From positions 22,960 to 86,959 of the forward strand of contig JAJDUM010000117.1 of assembly GCA_022826645.1 (NCBI GenBank): DNA of 64,000 nt, written 5' to 3'. A program made the position numbers and the translations under genes. The stretch's first letter is position 1; the number at the start of each line of letters is the position of its first letter. The DNA is from Candidatus Poribacteria bacterium. GTDB lineage: Bacteria > Poribacteria > WGA-4E > PCPOR2b. Under the pieces are notes generated by a model. It saw only the letters and a list, made by a program, of their open reading frames with translations. It had not been told where the DNA came from and made no database searches. Shown piece by piece: positions 33,838-43,206 of this stretch.

Positions 33838-35253
33838 TCATTGGGAGGTCTGTTTCCCGGTTGGTGGGGATGATTCTTCGCTTTCTCCCTTTATCCGCAC
33901 CGTAGTCATCACATCCCCCTTGCTAAGTTGATCGACCACATCCATACCGGCGGTGACCTTTCCAAAGGTAGTATACTGACCGTTGAGGCTAAAATAGCGA
34001 GATGGTTTTGCGTTCAAACAGATGTAAAATTGGCTTCCTGCGGAATCCGGAGCGTTTGCCCGCGCCATAGCAACCACCCCTCTTCGGTGTCGGGGCATCT
34101 TCGTGCGGAGCTTTGGATTTTGAAATTCACCTGGTATCGTCCACCCGGGACCGCCGCTACCACTACCGTCCGGATCCCCGCCCTGAATCACAAAGCCCTC
34201 TACATACCGATGAAAGGTGAGACCATCGTAGAACTTCATTTTAATTAGCTTGAGAAAGTTAGCAACGGTTTTTGGGGCAACATCCGGGTAGAGTTCCATC
34301 TCGATAGTACCGTTGTCTGTTTCGAGTACAACGACAGGATGTTCAATACGTAACCGTGCAAGGACTGCGCGGTGATCCGACAGTTCACCGACATCAATAA
34401 TTTCACACCGCTTAGCCTTCTCAACGGTGCGGAACTCATCCCGTAGGCTCGGACTGATAAGGATGTGATCGAGCAGATTTTTCTGATCTTTATAGATATA
34501 TGTATACCGTTCGGCTGCTTCGACTGCATTGGCTGTCTGTAGCAAATCACCCCAGATATCATCGAACCCACGGACTCTGTTGACTACCGGTGTCCCCGGC
34601 GTGTCGTTCATATCCCCCATGACAATGACATGCTTATCCGCCATCATTGCCTTGACAGCGTGCCGGCGGATGATGGTAGCTTGTGCAAGCCGCTTGGGGT
34701 CATTGGAGCTGCGACGAGAGATAAGGTGTGTAATCAGGACATAGAACGGTTGATTGTCAACCTTCAACTCGACACCCAAGATCTTGGAAGGATTTACATC
34801 GCGCTCTTGGCCATCCACAAAATACACCTCGCGCTCGTTCGGAAAGTTTGTGACGCTCCCTCGTACGATCGAAAATTTTGTAAGGATGGCAACATCCTGA
34901 CCGGTATAGGTATCCCTGCCTTCATCGAAGGCAATTTCCCATTCACCGGGATCAGCGAGGTAAGATTTGACTTTTTCAAGAACAGCTCGGTTCTCGACCT
35001 CAACAAGACCGACGATATCCGCCTCGTGGGTATCAATGAGGCGAGCGATCGTTTTGGCTTTTGTCTCATATTGCTCGGCGGTTGACACGGGCACCGATTT
35101 GCCGACGACCTCTCCATGCGGTTCCTCAGTATCAAAAAAGAATTCAGTGTTCAGTAAGAAGATATCAATTTCAACATCCGCCCTTGCGAGACCAAGTGAA
35201 GATGACACCACGCAGAAAATCACAAGGATTGTAGAAACGGCACTCCGGTGCAT
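33838..35253 (-). CDS. Exported endonuclease/phosphatase-family domain fused to cyclophilin
   Basis: A 471-residue two-domain protein. I start at MHRSAVSTILVIFCVV, a clear signal peptide preceded by AAGGAA. Domain 1 (about 25-300) is an endonuclease/exonuclease/phosphatase (DNase I-like) fold with its active-site set: ADIVGLVEVENR, LITHLISRRSS, VIVMGDMNDTPG and VGELSDHRAVLA. Domain 2 (about 305-460) is a cyclophilin peptidyl-prolyl isomerase: LETDNGTIEMELYPDVAPKT, FHRYVEGFVIQGGDPDG, GVVAMARANAPDSAGSQF. Both active sites look intact. Fusion of a phosphodiesterase-type domain to a foldase is unusual. It is directly downstream of an HtrA-like protease, suggesting a periplasmic role. Confidence 0.9.
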   Translation of the reverse strand: MHRSAVSTILVIFCVVSSSLGLARADVEIDIFLLNTEFFFDTEEPHGEVVGKSVPVSTAEQYETKAKTIARLIDTHEADIVGLVEVENRAVLEKVKSYLADPGEWEIAFDEGRDTYTGQDVAILTKFSIVRGSVTNFPNEREVYFVDGQERDVNPSKILGVELKVDNQPFYVLITHLISRRSSNDPKRLAQATIIRRHAVKAMMADKHVIVMGDMNDTPGTPVVNRVRGFDDIWGDLLQTANAVEAAERYTYIYKDQKNLLDHILISPSLRDEFRTVEKAKRCEIIDVGELSDHRAVLARLRIEHPVVVLETDNGTIEMELYPDVAPKTVANFLKLIKMKFYDGLTFHRYVEGFVIQGGDPDGSGSGGPGWTIPGEFQNPKLRTKMPRHRRGVVAMARANAPDSAGSQFYICLNAKPSRYFSLNGQYTTFGKVTAGMDVVDQLSKGDVMTTVRIKGESEESSPPTGKQTSQ

Positions 35254-35293
35254 CTCATTTCCTTCCTTCACAATATACATCCCGTTCAGCATT

Positions 35294-36739
35294 CTATTCT
35301 TGTCCCTTTTCCCAGTCAAGATTGTTCTCATTCCACTCAAATACGTCAAGTGGACCGAATTTCAGGTTAATGGTCAGACTTCTTGGGGTGGGTGAACTGT
35401 CAAAACGATTGAAGTCGCGGATGACCACATAGGTATGCTGTCCATCCGAAATCTCCGCACAAGCGTTGATAAAATCGTCAAGATTCCCAATCGCGCGTCC
35501 ATTAATTTCCTGAATGACTACTTTTGAGTTGCCGCTGCGTTCGCGGATACCAACACGGGAAAAGCTGCTCCCTGCATCTGCATGTGGGAGATAGACCCCA
35601 TCAGCCTCAAAGTAAAGCAGATGCCTGAGTTGAGGGGTTACATCGTGAAAGACTGATCCTGCGAAGCGGACAAATCGGCGAACTTTCTTTAACTCGATAT
35701 CTTCTACAAGGACGTCAACCGTTACAGCCTGCCCATTACGATAGATATCCAAGGTCACATTTTTCCCAGCATTTTCGTTGAGAATTGCGTCAAAAGTATA
35801 TAGATCATCCCTAATTAACTTCCCATTAATCCTATAGATAATATCGGAGGCGAGCAGGCTTGCCTCGCCTGTCGTCTTAGGAATAATTGACTCAATTTGA
35901 ATCACCTTCGGCGTTCCTGAATCTGAGGGACCAATCTCCGCGCGGGAAGTTTCGGGTAGTCCAAAATGCTTAATAGCCTCTCCGATGGAGATTAACTCCA
36001 AATCCACGCCAATCTCCCCACGTTGAATTATCTCGCCCCCCTGGATCTGTTCGAGGGCGTCAACTACATAATTGATTGGTAGTTCAAAACTGGAGGTATC
36101 GGTTCCCCGCGCATGGATGGCAATGACTTCGCCTTCTGTGTTCCATACTGGACTCCCGCTCGAGCCGCCGGTGCGATCAAAAGTCGTATGGATATAACTG
36201 GAATGGCGATCCCCTTTATTAACGTTGAGATTGGCAACTGTACCAAACTTGATGGAGTATTCCTCTTTTTCATTGTTGCCGATCAGGAGCAGCTCATCCC
36301 CTAGCGCAAGATCGTGCCATGAACCGAGTTGCACAGCTTGGAGTTCGAACAATACTTCCTTCGGGTCTACCTTATAAAATCCGAAGTCGTGCGTTGGGTC
36401 ATAGTAAAGGACTTGTGCTTCTGTAAAACTGCCGTCATAAAAGTTTATCTTGACATAAGAAGGACTGCTGCCGGTGACATGCCGATTGGTTGCAATAATT
36501 CCCTGTGCTGCATCAACGATGAAGCCGGTAGCGAAACTGGTGCCTTTTGCTTCCGTTTCAAACACAACCTCCGAAGAGGTCTCCACATTCACGACCATGG
36601 GTTTGAAAGCGGCAATCTGTTCTGTCCAGTCGTGTTCTGCGAGACTTTCCAAAACGATTCCCCCGCTCGCCAAAACAGATACCAGAAACCAGACTACAAT
36701 CTGTCGTTTAATTTTCGGTCGCCCCAACCTTAAAAACAT
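35294..36739 (-). CDS. Exported trypsin-like serine protease with PDZ domains
   Basis: A 481-residue HtrA/Deg-type protein with an N-terminal signal or anchor (about 13-33). The catalytic triad is visible: His in TNRHVTG, Asp in THDFGFYKV, Ser in TGGSSGSPVWN. The PDZ region includes IIPKTTGEASLLASDIIYRING (in pieces) and a second, more divergent PDZ-like domain (GIRERSGNSKVVIQEINGRAI). The overall order, with a long second PDZ region, resembles fungal Nma111/prokaryotic HtrA relatives. GGAGG precedes the ATG. It is transcribed 41 bases ahead of the nuclease-cyclophilin gene and probably handles periplasmic protein quality together with its cyclophilin domain. Confidence 0.88.
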   Translation of the reverse strand: MFLRLGRPKIKRQIVVWFLVSVLASGGIVLESLAEHDWTEQIAAFKPMVVNVETSSEVVFETEAKGTSFATGFIVDAAQGIIATNRHVTGSSPSYVKINFYDGSFTEAQVLYYDPTHDFGFYKVDPKEVLFELQAVQLGSWHDLALGDELLLIGNNEKEEYSIKFGTVANLNVNKGDRHSSYIHTTFDRTGGSSGSPVWNTEGEVIAIHARGTDTSSFELPINYVVDALEQIQGGEIIQRGEIGVDLELISIGEAIKHFGLPETSRAEIGPSDSGTPKVIQIESIIPKTTGEASLLASDIIYRINGKLIRDDLYTFDAILNENAGKNVTLDIYRNGQAVTVDVLVEDIELKKVRRFVRFAGSVFHDVTPQLRHLLYFEADGVYLPHADAGSSFSRVGIRERSGNSKVVIQEINGRAIGNLDDFINACAEISDGQHTYVVIRDFNRFDSSPTPRSLTINLKFGPLDVFEWNENNLDWEKGQE

Positions 36740-36820
36740 TATTATTCCTCCATTATTAGATATTTGTCGTCCTGTTGGGGGTTTAGGGTATTAGTGTTGG
36801 ACATACTTTGCTTACACATT

Positions 36821-36887
36821 GCGCTCCTCTGGAGCGCACGGATTGGCCCCATTGCCCTCCTATAGACATATCCGCTCCTCTGGAGCG
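36821..36887. repeat. Two copies of a GCTCCTCTGGAGC hairpin
   Basis: GCGCTCCTCTGGAGCGC (36821-36837) and CGCTCCTCTGGAGCG (36873-36887) are near-perfect 7-bp stems with three-base loops, 35 bases apart, in the gap between the protease and the flavoenzyme. They look like a REP-type dispersed element pair; the second could also serve as a terminator for the flavoenzyme gene. Confidence 0.5.
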
Positions 36888-36924
36888 AAAGGAATGAGGC
36901 CAACCACAAGGGCTGCCCCATCAA

Positions 36925-38904
36925 CTATCCAAGCTTTTCGCGGACTACATGCGCTCCTTCATTAATTGCATCAAAGAAATTTCGGACATCAACGCAGTCT
37001 CCGACCTCGTAGACTTGGCATCCCAGATCGGAGGCTTCAATAGCTCGCTTGAGTTGCTTTCGTGGTGTATAGCCACGACTAATTATCAGGGTCTCAACGG
37101 GATGGAATTCCTCCGCGCCATCTCCCGTAGTAAGCACAACCCCCGTCTCGTCAGCTCGCTTCAGTTCGCGGCTTGCCAGTATTTTCGTTCCTGAATCGCG
37201 AACCCCTTTTCTAAGCGCAGCTAAGTTGGTTCCGTGCTCCTTCAATTTAATCACATCTTCTTCATTTCGGCGGGAAACCAGAACAACATCACGTCCCTGT
37301 TGCGCCGCAAACCACGCGACCTCATATCCGACAAGGCCGGCGCCGAGCACCATAACCCGCTCGCCTATGCTGAGTTCGTCCCAATGCACTATCGCATCAA
37401 TCGCGGTGATAACATTGTCTCCATCAATTCCGGGAATATCCGGGATGACTGCCTCGCCGCCTGTAGCAAGGATAACGACCTCCGGACCCTCGGCTTTCAG
37501 TGTATCCAGCGTAACCGTCGTCCCTGTCTGAACATCCAAACCCACCTTTTGAACCTCTGTGATATAATACTGAAGTAACCGTTTAACATCCCACTTGAAA
37601 TCGGGAATTGATGCCGAGATTAACTCTCCCCCAATCACATCCCGTTTTTCATACACGACCACATCGTGCCCCATTTCCTTAGCACGCAAACCCGCCTCCA
37701 AACCTCCGGGTCCTGCTCCGACGACGACTACCTTTTTGGGCGCATCCGTTCTATCGAATGCTATCAACTTCTCTCTGCCCACAATGGGGTTCGTTGTACA
37801 CTGGACGCCACCACGGTCCATGACTACAAATGTGTGGCAAAAATTACAGCGAATGCACGGGATGATATTTCCGCCTGCGCGCGCTTTCTTTGCCCAGTGG
37901 GGATCAGCAATTAGCGTACGGCCAAGGGCAACCATATCAGCGCGTTCCTGCGAAATAATCTCCTCTGCATGTGACGGGTCGGTGATTCCCCCTGTGGCGA
38001 TAACAGGAATTTCTGCGCCATTCTGCTTAATCTCCTCTGCTAGATCAACCAGTGTATTGGGCTTGATATAAAGCGGCGGTACGGATGGATGCGTGCATTC
38101 CACGAATCCTTTGACCTGCATAATCGTTGCAGAGGTGGTTGCCACATGTAGGTAGGCGACACCGAGCTCCTCCATGTATTTCGCGATCCGCAGATGCAGG
38201 TCATCTTTCACGTCTTCGTCGTATCGGTCATTCACACCGCCGTGGAGGTGTTCGTGCGCACTGAATTTAAAACCGACTGGAAAATCTTCACCACAGACCT
38301 GTTTGATCCCTGTGACAATTTCGGTGCCAAACCGCATACGACGTTCAAAATCACCGCCGTAGTCATCGTCCCGCCGATTTGTATGGGGTGACATAAACTG
38401 TCCACCGAGATAGGAATGTGCACAGTGATACTCCACGCCATCAAAGCCTGCCCGTTTTGCCCGTGCTGCCCCTAAAATGAAGGCTTCTATTACCCTCTCA
38501 ATATCATCAACCGTCATTTCGCGCGGCACTTCGGTATACAGTTCACTCTCAATCGCGGAGGGCGCAAACGGTTCAACATACGATTTTCCGCCAAGCACGG
38601 CGATTTGCATGAATATCTTTGATCCGGCATCCTTAACTGCCTCCGCCATGCGTGTAAGCCCCGGAACGAATTTATCATCCCAAACCGCTGTGGTAATTAC
38701 ACGTTGTTCGGGCCAAACAGAAGTGAATTCAGTGATAATCAGGCTGGTTTCGCCTTTTGCCCGTTCAACCAGAAAATCTATGTAGCGGTCAGTAACATGC
38801 CCTTCTGGATCATGTAATCCTACATCAAGAGGAGCTAAAACAACGCGATTTTTTAGTTCTAATGAATCAAGCTTTATTGGAGAAAAAAGATGAGGAAACG
38901 GCAT
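36925..38904 (-). CDS. FMN/FAD/4Fe-4S oxidoreductase of the TMADH/dienoyl-CoA reductase family
   Basis: A 659-residue enzyme with the three-domain layout of trimethylamine dehydrogenase and 2,4-dienoyl-CoA reductase. An N-terminal old-yellow-enzyme FMN barrel (FSPIKLDSLELKNRVVLAP; HSYLGGQFMSPHTNRRDD; VIATGGI...MVALGRTLIADP) precedes an iron-sulfur site, CIRCNFC plus a Cys 13 residues on (GGVQC). The C-x2-C-x2-C-x12-C spacing is that of TMADH rather than FadH. The C-terminal FAD/NAD(P) part has VVVVGAGPGGLEAGL and VMVLGAGLVGYEVAWF dinucleotide motifs and a closing CVDVRNFFDAINEGAHV. The substrate is unknown; OYE-family dehydrogenation or demethylation is likely. AGGAG precedes the ATG. Confidence 0.93.
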   Translation of the reverse strand: MPFPHLFSPIKLDSLELKNRVVLAPLDVGLHDPEGHVTDRYIDFLVERAKGETSLIITEFTSVWPEQRVITTAVWDDKFVPGLTRMAEAVKDAGSKIFMQIAVLGGKSYVEPFAPSAIESELYTEVPREMTVDDIERVIEAFILGAARAKRAGFDGVEYHCAHSYLGGQFMSPHTNRRDDDYGGDFERRMRFGTEIVTGIKQVCGEDFPVGFKFSAHEHLHGGVNDRYDEDVKDDLHLRIAKYMEELGVAYLHVATTSATIMQVKGFVECTHPSVPPLYIKPNTLVDLAEEIKQNGAEIPVIATGGITDPSHAEEIISQERADMVALGRTLIADPHWAKKARAGGNIIPCIRCNFCHTFVVMDRGGVQCTTNPIVGREKLIAFDRTDAPKKVVVVGAGPGGLEAGLRAKEMGHDVVVYEKRDVIGGELISASIPDFKWDVKRLLQYYITEVQKVGLDVQTGTTVTLDTLKAEGPEVVILATGGEAVIPDIPGIDGDNVITAIDAIVHWDELSIGERVMVLGAGLVGYEVAWFAAQQGRDVVLVSRRNEEDVIKLKEHGTNLAALRKGVRDSGTKILASRELKRADETGVVLTTGDGAEEFHPVETLIISRGYTPRKQLKRAIEASDLGCQVYEVGDCVDVRNFFDAINEGAHVVREKLG

Positions 38905-39020
38905 ACAGTATCTCCTATCATATAAGGGGGTGCTCTGTCAGACACAAACCAAGCGTTACAGAATTAAGGGTAGGTTTTCGATCACTCTTTTCTGTGGAGA
39001 GCTGACGCCAAATCGGATAA

Positions 39021-40145
39021 TTACCAATCCTGTACCGAACCGTCTTCCCGTCGCAAATGTGGGGGTTCACCCGGTGTGGGTGGGTATGCAGCTGCAGCTT
39101 CTTCGTTCAGGTCAATCCCTAAACCCGGTGCATCGGTGGGTAGGAGATAGCCATCTTCGGTTCGCAAATCATGCTGAATGACTTCGTCCATCCAGCCCGA
39201 CGATGGGGCATACTCCTGCACAGCACAGTTGGGAATCGACATATTTAGATGTAACATTGCTGCTGAACTAACGGGACTTGCGGTGTAATGACAGGCGAGT
39301 TCTTGGTAATGAACCTCCGCCATCGTGGCAATTTTCTTTCCTTCGGTGATTCCGCCGGTGTGACAGATGTCTACCCGGATGTAGTCGATTAATTCCTGCT
39401 CAATCAGTTCCCGAAACATCCATTTCGTTGGGAGTTGTTCGCCGGTGCCAATCGGGACATTTGTGTGCTCGCGTAGCGTCGCAAACGATGCCGGGTTCTC
39501 GGAACGGATGGGATCCTCGACAAAGAATGGGTGATATTCTTCAATCCCATTGCACAATTCAATGGCGCGGGTTGGTGTTAAGCGGGTATGGACCTCGAAG
39601 ATGATTTCGACCTCATCTCCGATTGCCTCGCGCAATGCACTGAAATGTTCAATTCCGCGCATTACAGCGAGTTTTTGATTGAATCCGCCCTCAATTGTAT
39701 CAATGGGTGAAATCCGTAAGACCTTCCACCCCTCTTCCAGCTGTTGCTGTGCCGTTTCAATGAGTTGTTCCGGCGTACTTCCACCTGTATGCCGATAAAC
39801 CAGCACCTTATCCCGCGTGGCACCACCAAGTAGACGGTAGGTTGGTACGCCAAGAGCCTTACCTGCCAGATCCCACAGCGCAATGTCGACCCCGGCGAGC
39901 GCAGATTGTAGCACAGGCCCACCGCGCCAGAACGTTCCGCGGAAGATGTCCTGCCATATATGTTCGATTCGGGTCGCATCCTGCCCAATCAAGAGGGGTT
40001 TAATGTGATGCTCCAACGCCCCGACAACAGCAAGCGATCTGCCGCTTAATGAGGCTTCTCCAATGCCATATATCCCTTCGTCAGTAATAACTTTAACGTA
40101 TATGAACTGACTCACTGGGAATATTTTGAGATCTGTGATTTTCAC
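39021..40145 (-). CDS. Enolase-superfamily sugar-acid dehydratase (mandelate racemase type)
   Basis: A 374-residue member of the MR/MLE group, most like mannonate/galactonate dehydratases. I start at the GTG of VKITDLKIFPV, which has GGGAGGG seven bases upstream; a 27-residue in-frame extension is unsupported. Key features are the capping domain (VKVITDEGIYGIGEASLSG), lysines near the barrel start (GWKVLRISP), metal ligands in IIFEVHTRLTP (Glu in place of the common Asp), FFVEDPIR and IGTGEQLP, then the DICHTGGITEG histidine region. The product of such enzymes is a 2-keto-3-deoxy sugar acid, fitting the nearby UxaA-type protein and HpcH/HpaI aldolase. Confidence 0.9.
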   Translation of the reverse strand: MKITDLKIFPVSQFIYVKVITDEGIYGIGEASLSGRSLAVVGALEHHIKPLLIGQDATRIEHIWQDIFRGTFWRGGPVLQSALAGVDIALWDLAGKALGVPTYRLLGGATRDKVLVYRHTGGSTPEQLIETAQQQLEEGWKVLRISPIDTIEGGFNQKLAVMRGIEHFSALREAIGDEVEIIFEVHTRLTPTRAIELCNGIEEYHPFFVEDPIRSENPASFATLREHTNVPIGTGEQLPTKWMFRELIEQELIDYIRVDICHTGGITEGKKIATMAEVHYQELACHYTASPVSSAAMLHLNMSIPNCAVQEYAPSSGWMDEVIQHDLRTEDGYLLPTDAPGLGIDLNEEAAAAYPPTPGEPPHLRREDGSVQDW

Positions 40146-40304
40146 GACTTCCCTCCCGATTAATTTGCTAACGCGTGTTGACAAACTTGAGAAAAAGATT
40201 TCCCAAGCTAATAGTAGCATGACCATATATACCGGTCAAGCCCAAAATCGGCGTAAAAACAGCAGCATGGCACACACCTATCGTCGATAAATTGATCTCA
40301 CGAT

Positions 40305-43025
40305 TTACATCGATATGCCGAGCAATCCCCGCGTAAATTGGAAATCTGTGTTTCCTTTGCCATAGAGTTTAGGTGTATAGCTGCGCGAGGCAACCTCTAA
40401 GATAATTCCCAGCATTTGCGCTGAAAAGCTCTCCGGCGTCCAATTCTCATCGGCGGGCAGGAGGTCCAAATCAGCCTCGTAAATGGATTCTGTAGTTTGA
40501 TCCGTTGTGGCTTGGATCAGTGGAATCATTCGGTGTGCCTGAAGTGGATGACCTACGACATGCGCGAACATCAGATCCACGCCCGTCGCACCTAATCCGG
40601 TTAGTGTCTCTACAACATGATCGGTCGGTGCCTCCATGATATGGAATCCAGGCTCGGGAATACTTTGACCGTAAGACAGGGTATTCCTCAGTGAAACTCT
40701 GGGGGCGTCACCGAGCACGTGGGCTGCATAGGCAGGCGAGGTCAAGAAACTGGCATTCGAGGGAACGACAACCGTTCCACCCGCTCGGACGAGGGTTTGG
40801 GTGAGATGTGCTAGCCCCTGTGCAATTTCCTCCGTTACTTTTCCGCTCGACGTTAATCCGATCCGAAGGTGTTCTAAACCGACATCGGCATAATCAGGTT
40901 GAGGCATCGACGATAGAGATTGGCTGAACCAATCTTCCACTTTCCGAAGGACGGCATCAATGCCACCATCCAACTGTACACTTGCCCAGCCGTATCGCTC
41001 AAGCGGGATTCCGTGCTCTGTGAGCGCGTGACGTAGGTAGTCGTTATGGGTCTTCTCACAGCCGTGCTCTAAGGGCAGACCGAGGGCAACCATTGGATGA
41101 ATCAGATGCCCGATGAGTGTGCGCCTGTAGATGTCTTCCGAGTTGCCACCCGATACCCCACATCCCTCCGTATGTGCCAGTGCAACATAGCGGGAAATTC
41201 CGTGCTCGCGTCCGAGCTCCTTTTGGTTAAGTTGGTCGGCAATCATCTGGGCGATCTGCCCAGAACAGAGGCTTGTTGGCAAAACCAACCCGATCTGATC
41301 GCTGCGGTAGCCACTTTCGGTCCGTATGGCGCTAAAAGTGTGTTCGGATCGTGGTGCATCAAGTTGAATTGGAATCGGCTTGCCTGTCGGGATGTCGGCT
41401 GCGAGCGCGTCTTCTGTATTGATAGGTCCCGTCTGCTTCCAGTTTCGCCAGATTGATACCTGCGAATGTCCAGCTTTTTCTCCGACAGATCGTTCTCCAG
41501 CAGCGACGCTAACGGTGAGATCGAGCATTTGCTGCCCCAACTCATCCATCGGTATACCGTCTTGGTAAGCCCCAGCGTTGACATCCATGTCTTTCTTCAA
41601 CATTTCATATCGCCCGGTGGTAGTGACGATCTTGATTGTCGGCACAAAGGGGAAATTCGTAATAGATCCATTACCGGTGACAAAAAAAATCATATTTGAA
41701 CCTGATGCCACTTGGCCTGCGATGCTCTCAAGGTCATTACCGGGGCTGTCCATAAAGTAGTAGCCCGGCGCAAGCATCCGTTCCGCATAATCAATGACGT
41801 AATCGAGACACACCTCAGGATCCCGTTTCATCGCAGCACCGATCGACTTAATAACAATATTGTATAAACCCCGAAAGTTGTTTCCTCCGGAGGGATTGGC
41901 TTCCGCGGTATGACCGTGCCAACTCACTCGCTCCTTAAACCGCTCGATCGTGTCTAAGAACTTACGGGCAGTCTCAAAATCTCTGGCATTCTGCAGCACA
42001 TAGGGTTCCGCACCGATCAGTTCATCGGTCTCTGCGAGGTTAGCGGCACCCCCGTAACGGATAACTTCCTTCGCAACATAAGCTGCCAACGGATTGCCCG
42101 AAACACCAGAGAACGCGTCCGAACCGCCGCATTGAAGTGCGATCTTCAGGTTGGCGAGGGATTCTTCGGTACGCTTCGCCGCGTCCACCGACTCCAACCA
42201 TCCATCAACAATGGCCTCTCCCGCCTTCAAACTGTCATCAAAACCGCCCTGTATGCTCAGAAAACGGTGCGGCACAGCTTCTAACGGATAATTGTTTTCC
42301 CCCATATAACGCTGCAGGATCTGATTTGTCACCACTTCTGAACCGTAATCAACGGCGAGAATCGCCCCAACATTAGGGTGAATCGTAAAGCCAGCGAGCG
42401 TCGGAAGCAGCATTTCCAAGTTATTGGGCGTTGCGCTTTCCCCGCCTTCCGTGTGGGTTACGGCAACAACTCCATCAATATTTCCGTAACTTGCACTGAC
42501 CTCTTTGAATCTGTCCGCAAGTGCTTTCGCATAGCCAGAGGTCTGAGAGGTTGTTCCCATAATAACGATATAATTTCGCGTTCCAACCCCGCGACCTCCG
42601 TCCCTTGGATAGCCGAGGAAAGACCTATCGCGCTTATATCGGGGAACTTGCGTCCCCGGTTCAAATGTATCTTCATCGAGGATGTAGGGAGCGATCTGAT
42701 CTTTGAAGTTTGGATGGGACGGCAGTGCAAAGTCGATATCTCGCAGCGCAAGTGCCTCAAGAATCTTCTGGTTGCAGACGTAGTCACCGGGGGACAGATC
42801 AGTAATTGCAACCCCGAAGGGCAGCCCCCACGACAACAGCGGTTCCCCTTCAGGAATTGATTGAATCGCAAATCGGTGCCCCTCTAAAATTGTATGAGAT
42901 ATGGTGCAGCCGTGACCGTTGTAGTTAATTTCCACACCGGCGTCTATCCTTCGCGTGGCGATCGCCACGTTATCGTCCGATGCCGGTAGTCTACCAACCT
43001 CTTGAAAATCGTACTGGTTTGCCAT
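40305..43025 (-). CDS. Double-length altronate/galactarate dehydratase (UxaA family)
   Basis: A 906-residue protein where ordinary UxaA/GarD enzymes have about 500-520 residues. The first half (1 to about 540) holds the SAF-like N-terminal domain (DDNVAIATRRIDAG...HTILEGHRFAIQSI), a GTRNYIVIMGTTSQT core entry, VVAVTHTEGGES and QCGGSDAFSGVSGNPL, and ends with the normal UxaA tail (FFVTGNGSITNF, FPFVPTIKI). The second half (about 575-906) starts a second, shorter UxaA-like core (QIGLVLPTSLCSGQIAQM, ALAHTEGCGVSGGNSED, LPLEHGCEKTHNDYL). This is an intragenic duplication with two candidate active sites. GGAGGAG precedes the ATG. The substrate is probably a hexarate or hexonate. Confidence 0.88.
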   Translation of the reverse strand: MANQYDFQEVGRLPASDDNVAIATRRIDAGVEINYNGHGCTISHTILEGHRFAIQSIPEGEPLLSWGLPFGVAITDLSPGDYVCNQKILEALALRDIDFALPSHPNFKDQIAPYILDEDTFEPGTQVPRYKRDRSFLGYPRDGGRGVGTRNYIVIMGTTSQTSGYAKALADRFKEVSASYGNIDGVVAVTHTEGGESATPNNLEMLLPTLAGFTIHPNVGAILAVDYGSEVVTNQILQRYMGENNYPLEAVPHRFLSIQGGFDDSLKAGEAIVDGWLESVDAAKRTEESLANLKIALQCGGSDAFSGVSGNPLAAYVAKEVIRYGGAANLAETDELIGAEPYVLQNARDFETARKFLDTIERFKERVSWHGHTAEANPSGGNNFRGLYNIVIKSIGAAMKRDPEVCLDYVIDYAERMLAPGYYFMDSPGNDLESIAGQVASGSNMIFFVTGNGSITNFPFVPTIKIVTTTGRYEMLKKDMDVNAGAYQDGIPMDELGQQMLDLTVSVAAGERSVGEKAGHSQVSIWRNWKQTGPINTEDALAADIPTGKPIPIQLDAPRSEHTFSAIRTESGYRSDQIGLVLPTSLCSGQIAQMIADQLNQKELGREHGISRYVALAHTEGCGVSGGNSEDIYRRTLIGHLIHPMVALGLPLEHGCEKTHNDYLRHALTEHGIPLERYGWASVQLDGGIDAVLRKVEDWFSQSLSSMPQPDYADVGLEHLRIGLTSSGKVTEEIAQGLAHLTQTLVRAGGTVVVPSNASFLTSPAYAAHVLGDAPRVSLRNTLSYGQSIPEPGFHIMEAPTDHVVETLTGLGATGVDLMFAHVVGHPLQAHRMIPLIQATTDQTTESIYEADLDLLPADENWTPESFSAQMLGIILEVASRSYTPKLYGKGNTDFQFTRGLLGISM

Positions 43026-43126
43026 AAAACACTCCTCCGTAAGGTAATCTCAACGTGCGTGTATATGATAACATATCACCCACTCATACTGACACATACT
43101 TTACAAATTCTCCGTTTATTTTTGTA

Positions 43127-43156
43127 TTGACCAGATCCACGCATGTATGTTAGGAT
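43127..43156 (+). promoter_or_regulatory. Sigma-70-type promoter candidate
   Basis: TTGACC (43127-43132) and TAGGAT (43151-43156) with an 18-base spacer lie 51 bases before the glycosyltransferase start. The elements match the sigma-70 consensus at five and four positions. No SD is evident at the ATG, so the message may have an A/T-rich leader. Confidence 0.45.
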
Positions 43157-43206
43157 AAGATTGTATTAGTTGACTAATTACCTCAAACCTCACTGTATAT
43201 TATTCC

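Noticed and set aside
36740..36924. CRISPR array
   Set aside because: Only two short hairpins with no repeated direct-repeat/spacer structure.
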